A stretch of DNA of 7,661 nucleotides from an uncultured Rhodanobacter sp. (lineage in GTDB: Bacteria > Pseudomonadota > Gammaproteobacteria > Xanthomonadales > Rhodanobacteraceae). The notes beneath the pieces were generated by a model, which was not told the origin of the DNA, made no database searches, and worked only from the letters and a program-made list of their open reading frames with translations. A program made the position numbers and the translations under genes. Positions 1-5,181 of this stretch are shown here, piece after piece (within the stretch, counting starts at the first letter, position 1; the number at the start of each line of letters is the position of its first letter). The DNA is taken from positions 1 to 7,661 of the forward strand of contig CALCWL010000473.1 in NCBI GenBank assembly GCA_937906285.1, written 5' to 3'.

Positions 1-1807
1 TCTCGGCGAAGCCCCAGTCGGCGGGCTGCTCGCCGGCGGCCATCTTGCGGCGGTCCTCGTAGATCTTGGCTACACGGCTCTGCAGGGTCAGATCGCCGGG
101 CAGGTTGAGGATCTTGCTGGCCAGTTCCTGCAGCTTCTGCTTGGGTACCGTGGTGTCGGTGGGCAGCGACAGCTTGCCGCCGATGAAGCGGGCCCAGTCG
201 ACATGGCCGTCGCGGAGGTGGTTCGGGTCCAGATCGGTCATCGGCGCACCGGCTTCCAGGCGCTCGCGGTAGGCGTCGAACTGCTTGGCGGCCTCTCCCT
301 CCGCCAGCACGCCGGCCTTCACCAGTTGCTGCTGGTACAGGTCGCGCGCGGTCGGGCGCTTGCGGATGATCTGGTACATCACCGGCTGAGTGGCGGCCGG
401 CTCGTCGGCTTCGTTGTGGCCGTGACGGCGGTAGCAGACCAGGTCGATCACCACGTCGCGGCGGAACCGCTTGCGGAAGTCGTAGGCCAGCCGGGTTACC
501 AGGATCACCGCTTCGGGATCGTCGCCGTTCACGTGCAGCACCGGCGCGTTGACCATCTTGGCCAGGTCGGTGCAGTACATGGTGGAGCGTGCGTCCTGCG
601 GATTGGAGGTGGTGAAGCCGACCTGGTTGTTGACCACGATGTGCAGGCTGCCGCCGATCTTGAAGCCGCGCGCCTGCGACATGTTGAACAGTTCCATGTT
701 CACGCCCTGGCCGGCGAACGCGGCGTCGCCGTGGATCAGCACGGCCATCGACTGCGTGTGCGCCGTGTCGCGGCGACGGGTCTGACGCGCATGCACCGAG
801 CCGGTCACCACCGGGTTGACGATCTCCAGGTGCGAGGGGTTGAACGCCAGCGCCACGTGCACGCCGCCCTTGGGCGTCTTGACGTCGGCGGAGAAACCCA
901 TGTGGTATTTGACGTCGCCGGAGTGGGCCGGGTCGTCGGGGTGCTCGAACTTGCCCTCGAATTCGTCGAACAGGGTCTTCGGCGGCTTGCCCAGGATGTT
1001 GACCAGCACGTTGAGGCGGCCGCGGTGGGCCATGCCGATCACCAGCTCCTTGACGCCGTTGTCGCCGGCCGCGCGCACCACGTCGTCGAGCATCGGGATC
1101 AGGCTGTCGCCGCCTTCCAGCGAGAAGCGCTTCTGGCCGACGTACTTGGTGTGCAGGTAGCGCTCCAAGCCCTCGGCCGCGGTGAGGCCGTCGAGCACGC
1201 GCTGCTGGCCGGCCTTGTCCAGGCCGCTCTGGCCGGCGGATTGTTCGAGCCGGCTGTAGATCCAGTTGCGCTGCTCGTGGTTGCTGATGTGCATGAACTC
1301 CGCGCCGATCGTGCTGGCGTAGGTCTTGCGCAAGCGGTCCAGCAGCTCGCGCAGTTTCAGGCGCTGGCCGCCGCCGGCGTAATTGCCGGTGTCGAACTCG
1401 GTATCCAGGTCGGCGTCGGACAGGCCGTGGAAGGCCAGGCCGAGGTCGGGGGCCGGCATCTTGTCGGCGAGGCCCAGCGGGTCCAGGTCGGCGGCGAGGT
1501 GGCCGCGCGAGCGGTAGGCGGTGAGCAGGCGCAGCACGCCGGCCTGCTTGCGCGCGTACTCGTCGCTCATCGGTACGGCGGCGCCGTTGCGGCCCTGCTT
1601 CTGCGCTGCCTCGATCCGCGCAATGGCGGCGCCATGCGGGACGTCGCCCGATTCGCGGCCCTTGAACGTCTCGAAATAACCTGCCCATTCGGCGGGAACA
1701 GCCGTGGGGTCGGCCAGCCATGCGTCGTACAGCGATTCCACGTAATCGGCGTTGCCGCCAGCGAGTTGGGAGGATTCGTAGAACTCGCGGATCAGGTTTG
1801 TACTCAC
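1..1807 (-). CDS. sucA: 2-oxoglutarate dehydrogenase E1 component, N-terminal 602 codons (partial, runs off left edge)
   Basis: This is the thiamine-diphosphate-dependent E1 subunit of the 2-oxoglutarate dehydrogenase complex. It decarboxylates 2-oxoglutarate and passes the succinyl group to the lipoyl arm of E2 (SucB) in the cytoplasmic TCA cycle. The visible 602 residues align from memory along the E. coli protein (about 930 aa). The short N-terminal E1 segment (FYESSQLAGGNADYVESLY, from residue 9) is followed by HRGRLNVL at 261-268. The thiamine-diphosphate motif runs from HGDAAFAGQG at 359-368 to NNQVGFTTSNP at 393-403, and RRHGHNEADEP is at 460-470. The C-terminal transketolase-like part lies outside the window. 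The chosen start is GTG at 1807, because the N-terminus then matches family length; the Shine-Dalgarno sequence is poor (GGTGG, four bases upstream). The gene has its own promoter-like sequence and is probably first in a sucA-sucB unit, though sucB is not visible. The identification is secure; the start is probable. Confidence 0.97.
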   Translation of the reverse strand, partial: MSTNLIREFYESSQLAGGNADYVESLYDAWLADPTAVPAEWAGYFETFKGRESGDVPHGAAIARIEAAQKQGRNGAAVPMSDEYARKQAGVLRLLTAYRSRGHLAADLDPLGLADKMPAPDLGLAFHGLSDADLDTEFDTGNYAGGGQRLKLRELLDRLRKTYASTIGAEFMHISNHEQRNWIYSRLEQSAGQSGLDKAGQQRVLDGLTAAEGLERYLHTKYVGQKRFSLEGGDSLIPMLDDVVRAAGDNGVKELVIGMAHRGRLNVLVNILGKPPKTLFDEFEGKFEHPDDPAHSGDVKYHMGFSADVKTPKGGVHVALAFNPSHLEIVNPVVTGSVHARQTRRRDTAHTQSMAVLIHGDAAFAGQGVNMELFNMSQARGFKIGGSLHIVVNNQVGFTTSNPQDARSTMYCTDLAKMVNAPVLHVNGDDPEAVILVTRLAYDFRKRFRRDVVIDLVCYRRHGHNEADEPAATQPVMYQIIRKRPTARDLYQQQLVKAGVLAEGEAAKQFDAYRERLEAGAPMTDLDPNHLRDGHVDWARFIGGKLSLPTDTTVPKQKLQELASKILNLPGDLTLQSRVAKIYEDRRKMAAGEQPADWGFAE

Positions 1808-1845
1808 GTCACCACCGGCAGAAAAAGAGGCTTGCAGCCATCCAT
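1804..1845 (-). other. possible 13-codon leader ORF overlapping the sucA start
   Basis: An ATG at 1845 opens a 13-codon frame, MDGCKPLFLPVVT, whose TGA (1806-1804) overlaps the sucA GTG (1807-1805) as GTGA. The overlap has the geometry of translational coupling. The ATG has no clear Shine-Dalgarno sequence, and its first codons fall in a CATCCATG-type repeat shared with the cysJ-cysI spacer. It may simply be a chance frame created by that repeat. Confidence 0.15.
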
Positions 1846-1894
1846 GTGAGCTGAACGTCGCGGCTTGCGACCGGTTTTCAAGTCCGACCGGTGG
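1812..1894 (-). promoter_or_regulatory. possible structured sucA leader pairing over the ribosome-binding site
   Basis: In the predicted sucA leader, CCACCGG (minus strand, 1894-1888) is perfectly complementary to CCGGTGG (1818-1812). The latter contains the only Shine-Dalgarno-like bases (GGTGG) before the GTG start at 1807. Pairing of these seven bases would enclose about 69 nt and could hide the ribosome-binding site. GACCGGT also occurs twice in the leader, 17 bases apart (plus strand 1869-1875 and 1886-1892), which offers alternative pairings. No known riboswitch family was recognised. In GC-rich DNA a seven-base complementarity can be chance, so this is tentative. Confidence 0.2.
1834..1851. 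repeat. partial copy of the CATCCATG palindromic repeat in the sucA leader
   Basis: The plus strand reads GCAGCCATCCATGTGAGC. Its first 13 bases match the second palindrome of the cysJ-cysI spacer (7095-7107) at 12 positions. The right arm is degenerate here, so the palindrome is incomplete. Finding this core in two separate intergenic regions of a 7.7-kb window suggests a dispersed short repeat, but two loci are too few to prove it. Confidence 0.35.
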
Positions 1895-1925
1895 CTCGTG
1901 CGGATGACTGGTATCAATCTGCGTG

Positions 1926-1956
1926 ATTATACCCTTCGCCCGCCACGGCACGGCAA
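1926..1956 (-). promoter_or_regulatory. sigma70-like promoter for sucA
   Basis: Read on the minus strand, a perfect TATAAT (1931-1926) lies 19 bases downstream of TTGCCG (1956-1951, 4 of 6 matches to TTGACA). The 19-base spacer is slightly long. Transcription would start near 1919, giving a leader of about 112 nt before the GTG start of sucA. It is the only perfect -10 hexamer I noticed in the intergenic regions. This is a motif match only, without experimental support. Confidence 0.5.
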
Positions 1957-1976
1957 CCCGTGAAATGGTCGCAGAC

Positions 1977-2000
1977 GGCCTGCGGCGAGGCTCCGCGGCC
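1977..2000 (-). terminator. GC-rich hairpin between the GNAT gene and the sucA promoter
   Basis: GGCC-T-GCGG (1977-1985) and CCGCGGCC (1993-2000) form an eight-base-pair stem with one bulged base and a seven-base loop. It lies downstream of the GNAT stop codon (2111) and upstream of the sucA promoter, where a terminator or 3'-end stabiliser would be expected. No U-tract follows on the minus strand, so it is not a classical intrinsic terminator. A second inverted repeat, CGCGGAC/GTCCGCG (2056-2062 and 2092-2098), lies closer to the GNAT stop. The rest of 1808-2110 contains no gene I can support. Confidence 0.25.
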
Positions 2001-2110
2001 ATGATGCACGGCTGCAAACGCGCAAGGGGTGTGGCCTGGTCGCGTTGGGCATCGTCGCGGACGCGGAAGGCCACGAGCCAGCTGCGGTTCAGTCCGCGCG
2101 GCGGTTTCGC

Positions 2111-3064
2111 TCAGATGTCCAGCCGCTGCAGCGCCGTGGCGCGCTCGGAGCGCTCCCACACCTCGTCGAATTGCTGTTGCAGCGGCGCGGCGCTGGCGCG
2201 GTCGTGGCGCGCCGCGCGCCCGGACGGGCGCTCCGCCGCCGGCAGGAACAGGTAGCCGCCGACGTCGTTGAGCAGGCAGGCCGAAGGCCAGGCCAGGTCG
2301 ACGTCGTCGACCGGCACGCGGATCTGGAACGCGCTGGACAGTCGCTGGGCCAGGCCGATCAGCGGATGGTCGGCCTGCAGCGCGGCCTGCGGCTCGTGCA
2401 GCAGCACGCGGATCAGTGCACTGCGCCCGGAAGTGGCGATGCGCTGCAGCTCGGCCAGTTGTTCCGCATCGGCGAAGGTGTCGGCGGTGAGCACGGGCAG
2501 GCGCACGGCCAGCTGATGACGCGCGTCACGCAGCAGTTGCAGCCGCGCCTGCACGCATTCCGCTGCCGTGCCGGTCGCCAGCCGTCCGGGGTCGCGACCG
2601 GGCGGCTGCTCGACCGTCGCGTCCTGCTCGAACGCCAGCCGCATGGCGCGGTGCGCCAGGCCGGCGTCCTCGAACTCCTCGCCGTACGCGACGAAGCCGG
2701 CGCGGGTGTAGAAGCCGATCGCACTGACCTGGGCGTCCAGTGCCACCTCGCTCCAGCCCTGCGCGCGGGCCAGGCCCAGCAACTCGCGCAGCATGGCCGC
2801 ACCCACGCCCTGGCCGCGCCAGTCCGGCAGCACCGCCATGCGGCCGATCTTGCGCTGTAGCGTGAGTCGGCCGCAGCCGATCGGGTGGCCGGCGTCGTCG
2901 CGTGCCAGCACGTGCCAGCAGTCGACGTCCAGCCCGTCGCGCTCGCGTTGCTCGCTCACGCCCTGTTCCTGGATGAAGACCGTGGCGCGCAGGTCGAGCA
3001 GGGCGGCTCGCTGGTCCTCGCGCGACCAGTCCGCGATCTCGACGTGGAAGTTCTGCAGCTTCAT
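2111..3064 (-). CDS. GNAT-family N-acetyltransferase with an uncharacterised C-terminal domain
   Basis: This 317-residue protein has a GNAT acetyltransferase domain at about 1-150, with ElaA/YjcF-like features. VFIQEQGVSEQRERDGLD (29-46) resembles the family's VFxxEQ signature, IGCGRL is at 62-67, the acetyl-CoA pyrophosphate loop RGQGVG at 83-88, and FYTRAGF at 118-124 with the usual tyrosine. A linker (about 148-165) leads to a second domain (about 166-317). There HPLIGLAQRL (233-242) and FDEVWERS (299-306) loosely recall phospholipase-D-like folds, but no HxK catalytic motif is present. It may be the Pfam DUF7931 family; that name is from memory and unverified. The ATG at 3064 overlaps the roxA stop as ATGA, and no Shine-Dalgarno sequence is visible, so translation is probably coupled. 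A reading frame continues upstream to 3238, but that extension is the shadow of roxA and has no GNAT similarity. The substrate is unknown. Confidence 0.88.
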   Translation of the reverse strand: MKLQNFHVEIADWSREDQRAALLDLRATVFIQEQGVSEQRERDGLDVDCWHVLARDDAGHPIGCGRLTLQRKIGRMAVLPDWRGQGVGAAMLRELLGLARAQGWSEVALDAQVSAIGFYTRAGFVAYGEEFEDAGLAHRAMRLAFEQDATVEQPPGRDPGRLATGTAAECVQARLQLLRDARHQLAVRLPVLTADTFADAEQLAELQRIATSGRSALIRVLLHEPQAALQADHPLIGLAQRLSSAFQIRVPVDDVDLAWPSACLLNDVGGYLFLPAAERPSGRAARHDRASAAPLQQQFDEVWERSERATALQRLDI

Positions 3065-4257
3065 CGGCGGCGGCGCGCAGGGCGCATCAGCAGGTGGCCG
3101 TCGTTGACCAGGGCGAGCAGGAGTTCGCGGTCGGCGGCAGAAGGCGTGCGCTCGAAGGTCAGTTCGCGCTCGGCGCACAGTCGCTGCGCCAGTTCCGGTG
3201 AGGCGCCATAGGCCTGGCCGCATACGTAAAGGACGCAACCGGTCTTGCCGCCCGCCCAGGCCATGCGCGCCCAGGGGTGGCGCAGCAGCCGGGCGCCGGC
3301 GACCAGGCGCCCGGCGAACCGTTCCCCGCTCAGCGGGTGCTCCGGCGCCACCGGCACCTGCGCGTTGCGGTAGCGGGTGATGAAGCGGCCGAACCAGTCG
3401 CGCAGCAGGTCATCGCGCAGCGCGGCGGCGAACGGCAGGGCGGCCTTGAGCCGGTCCAGGGCGGCGCGGTCGATTTCGCCGACATGCCGGGCCGGGGCCA
3501 GGTCGGGGTCGGCGTAACGCAATTCGTCGGGAAGCTGCTCGGCGATGTAATCGGCGAGGTCGCCCGTCAGTTCGGCCTGCGAGGGCGCGCGCATGCCGAC
3601 GGAGAAGGTCATGCACGGGCCGCCGAAGGCCACCCCGTCGTGCGGGATGCCCGGCGGCAGGTAGAGCATGTCGCCCGGGTCGAGCAGCCATTCGTGGGTC
3701 GGCTCGAACTGCACCAGTTGCTTCAACTCGATATCGGGGCGAAACGCCTTCGGCGCCAGCGGGTCGTCGCTGATCGCCCAGTGGCGCTGGCCCAGACCCT
3801 GCAGCAGGAACACGTCGTACTGGTCGACGTGCGCGCCGACGCCGCCGCCGGGTTCGGCATAGGACACCATCACGTCGTCCATGCGCCAGCTCGGCAGGAA
3901 CTGGAAGTGCTGCAACAGGCCGGCCACGTCGGCGTCCCACTTGTCCACGTCCTGCACCAGCAAGGTCCAGTTGCGCGGTGGCGTGGCGGCGAAATCGGCT
4001 TCCTCCAGCGGACTCGACTTGACCCGCCAACGATCGCGCGCCTCGTCGTGCACGATCAGCCGCGCCAGCGCGGTGGGCTCGCAAGCCAGGCCGGCGAGGT
4101 CGTCCGGTTGCAGCGGGGGCCGGAAGCCGGGAAACGCGTTGCGGACCAGCAGCGGGCGCTTCTGCCAGTAGTCGCGCAGGAAGCGCGCCGGGCTCATGCC
4201 CAGCGGGCGCGCGGCACTGCCGCGCACTTCGATCGGAAAAGTCGGGTTGGCGTTCAT
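3061..4257 (-). CDS. roxA: ribosomal oxygenase, 50S ribosomal protein L16 arginine 3-hydroxylase (RoxA/YcfD family)
   Basis: This is a 398-residue JmjC/cupin-fold oxygenase dependent on Fe(II) and 2-oxoglutarate. The E. coli homologue (373 aa) hydroxylates an arginine of ribosomal protein L16. The start (PARFLRDYWQKRPLLVRNAF, 23-42) matches the YcfD N-terminus in pattern. WTLLVQDVDKWD (97-108), GGGVGAHVDQYDVFLLQG (137-154) and DPGDMLYLPPGIPHDG (193-208) are diagnostic. The iron-binding triad reads as His143, Asp145 and His206. The region from about 220 onwards corresponds to the dimerisation and winged-helix parts. The protein ends in a short basic tail (RPARRRR), which could favour RNA or ribosome contact; that is inference. 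The ATG at 4257 lies 21 bases beyond the TSUP stop codon, and its TGA overlaps the next gene's ATG. No Shine-Dalgarno sequence is seen at the start. The family call is strong; the L16 target is by homology. Confidence 0.93.
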   Translation of the reverse strand: MNANPTFPIEVRGSAARPLGMSPARFLRDYWQKRPLLVRNAFPGFRPPLQPDDLAGLACEPTALARLIVHDEARDRWRVKSSPLEEADFAATPPRNWTLLVQDVDKWDADVAGLLQHFQFLPSWRMDDVMVSYAEPGGGVGAHVDQYDVFLLQGLGQRHWAISDDPLAPKAFRPDIELKQLVQFEPTHEWLLDPGDMLYLPPGIPHDGVAFGGPCMTFSVGMRAPSQAELTGDLADYIAEQLPDELRYADPDLAPARHVGEIDRAALDRLKAALPFAAALRDDLLRDWFGRFITRYRNAQVPVAPEHPLSGERFAGRLVAGARLLRHPWARMAWAGGKTGCVLYVCGQAYGASPELAQRLCAERELTFERTPSAADRELLLALVNDGHLLMRPARRRR

Positions 4258-4263
4258 GCGGCC

Positions 4264-4269
4264 ATTGTA
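4264..4269 (-). promoter_or_regulatory. candidate -10 element placing roxA on a leaderless transcript
   Basis: On the minus strand TACAAT (4269-4264, 5 of 6 matches to TATAAT) lies six bases before the roxA ATG. A start site seven bases past the hexamer would coincide with the A of the ATG, giving a leaderless mRNA, which agrees with the missing Shine-Dalgarno sequence. No good -35 hexamer is visible at 15-18 bases upstream. Readthrough from the TSUP gene 21 bases upstream is the alternative. Confidence 0.3.
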
Positions 4270-4278
4270 GTAGCCGGC

Positions 4279-5034
4279 TCAGGTGAACAGACGCACCGTG
4301 TTGTGGAGGCCCAGCGCCAGCACCGCCAGCCCGGCCAGCGCGGTGGCGACCCGCGCCGGCACGCGTCGCACGAACACGGCGCCGAACGGCGCGGCCAAGG
4401 CGCCGCCGATGATCAGCCCCGCCACGGCGGCGGCATGGCTGACGCCGATGGCGAGCAGGAAGCTGAAGCTGGCGGCCACGCTGACCACGCACTTGGCCAG
4501 GTGCACGCTGCCGATCACCGCGCGCGGCTGCAGGCCGCGTGCGAGCAGCGTGGTGACGGTGATGGCGCTCCAGCCGCCACCGCCGATGGCATCGACCAGC
4601 CCGGCGATGCCGCCGGTAACGCCGGTGCCGCGCGGTACGTCCTGGCGCGTGCCGGCCGATCGCCGGCAGCGCAGCAGCAGGAAACCGCCCATGCCCAGCA
4701 GATACGGCGCCAGCAAGGCGCGCAACCACGAAGGCGGCACGTGCACGGCGATCCACACGCCGATCAGTGCGCCCAGTACGCCGGGAATGACCAGCGCCAG
4801 GAACAGCGCCCGGCGCACGTTGCCGGCCAGCAGGTGGCTGAGGCCGGAGGCACCGCAGGTGAACGCCTCCGCGTAGTGCACGCTGGCGCTGGCCGCCACC
4901 GGCGGCATGCCCAGCGCCAGCAGCAGGCCGGACGAGGTGACCCCGAAGGCCATCCCGAGCGCGCCGTCGACCAGCTGGGCGAGGGCGCCCACGGCGATGA
5001 ATGCAAGCAGTTCGCTCAAGCGCGTCCACACCAC
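4279..5034 (-). CDS. TauE/SafE-family (TSUP) membrane transporter
   Basis: This is a hydrophobic protein of about 251 residues, typical of the TSUP family, whose members move sulfite, sulfate, sulfoacetate or other organic anions across the inner membrane. The family's two-fold internal repeat is visible. LVDGALGMAFGVTSSGLLLA (21-40) with ASVHYAEAFT (50-59) is echoed by LVDAIGGGGWSAITVTTLLA (146-165) with GSVHLAKCVVS (175-185). I estimate about eight hydrophobic segments, near 8-28, 33-52, 75-97, 104-121, 141-163, 172-198, 200-222 and 227-247. The start is uncertain. GTG 5034, GTG 5031 and TTG 5019 all place the first membrane segment near the N-terminus. ATG 5094 would add 20 residues lacking family resemblance. 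None has a clear Shine-Dalgarno sequence. The gene is divergent from cysJI, which suggests a sulfur anion as substrate, but the substrate is not determined by the sequence. Confidence 0.87.
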   Translation of the reverse strand: MVWTRLSELLAFIAVGALAQLVDGALGMAFGVTSSGLLLALGMPPVAASASVHYAEAFTCGASGLSHLLAGNVRRALFLALVIPGVLGALIGVWIAVHVPPSWLRALLAPYLLGMGGFLLLRCRRSAGTRQDVPRGTGVTGGIAGLVDAIGGGGWSAITVTTLLARGLQPRAVIGSVHLAKCVVSVAASFSFLLAIGVSHAAAVAGLIIGGALAAPFGAVFVRRVPARVATALAGLAVLALGLHNTVRLFT

Positions 5035-5048
5035 GGGGGTAGGCGCCC

Positions 5049-5054
5049 AGTATA
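5049..5054 (-). promoter_or_regulatory. candidate -10 element for the TSUP gene
   Basis: TATACT (5054-5049, minus strand) matches TATAAT at 5 of 6 positions and lies 14 bases before the GTG at 5034. Transcription would begin near 5042, giving a leader of only about eight bases. This favours the GTG starts at 5034/5031 over the ATG at 5094, which lies upstream of the hexamer. No convincing -35 was found. Confidence 0.3.
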
Positions 5055-5099
5055 CGGCGCCGCCGATCCTGCGCAGGAAATGAGCAGCGGACATAACGA

Positions 5100-5133
5100 C
5101 ATGCCGACAGATGTTTTCCCCGCGCCCGGCATG
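5100..5133. promoter_or_regulatory. seven-base inverted repeat in the cysJ/TSUP divergent region
   Basis: CATGCCG (5100-5106) and CGGCATG (5127-5133) are perfect inverted copies separated by 20 bases. The right arm falls in the spacer of the putative cysJ promoter, and GGCA-TGC-TGCC (5128-5138) forms a second, shorter symmetry there. A repressor or a LysR-type activator such as CysB could use such a site. I cannot recognise a specific operator, and chance is possible in GC-rich DNA. Confidence 0.22.
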
Positions 5134-5144
5134 CTGCCTACCAT
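5116..5144 (+). promoter_or_regulatory. weak candidate promoter for cysJI
   Basis: TTCCCC (5116-5121, 3 of 6 matches to TTGACA) and TACCAT (5139-5144, 4 of 6 matches to TATAAT) are separated by 17 bases. The predicted start near 5151 would give a leader of about 31 bases. The weak hexamers would suit a promoter that needs an activator, as cys promoters generally do, but this is only a motif estimate. Confidence 0.25.
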
Positions 5145-5150
5145 CGACGA

Positions 5151-5166
5151 AAAGACGTAAAGACGT
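5151..5166 (+). repeat. tandem 8-bp repeat in the cysJ leader
   Basis: AAAGACGT occurs twice, head to tail and without mismatch (5151-5158 and 5159-5166), immediately before the ribosome-binding site of cysJ. It is A-rich compared with the surrounding DNA, so it may simply keep the leader unstructured. Copy-number change by slippage is conceivable. Confidence 0.5.
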
Positions 5167-5168
5167 CC

Positions 5169-5175
5169 AAAAGGA
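5169..5175 (+). promoter_or_regulatory. ribosome-binding site that fixes the cysJ GTG start
   Basis: AAAAGGA ends six bases before the GTG at 5182. It is the clearest Shine-Dalgarno sequence in the window and supports the GTG as the real start. Confidence 0.65.
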
Positions 5176-5181
5176 TTCGTC

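Noticed and set aside
203..1849. A 548-codon open frame on the plus strand opposite sucA
   Set aside because: Its protein is rich in His, Val, Ala, Gly and Arg with no recognisable domain, while the minus strand encodes an unmistakable SucA. It is the antisense shadow expected in GC-rich coding DNA.
1977..2000. Classical rho-independent terminator for the GNAT gene
   Set aside because: The hairpin is strong but lacks the following U-tract on the minus strand; it is kept only as a low-confidence structure.
3065..3238. A 58-codon N-terminal extension of the GNAT protein
   Set aside because: It lies wholly inside the end of roxA in another frame, is Arg/Pro/Ala-rich without similarity to GNAT domains, and the ATG at 3064 fits the domain start.
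3277..5160. A 627-codon open frame on the plus strand across roxA and the TSUP gene
   Set aside because: It spans two well-supported genes and the gap between them in antisense, with low-complexity Gln/His/Ala/Arg-rich composition and no domain.
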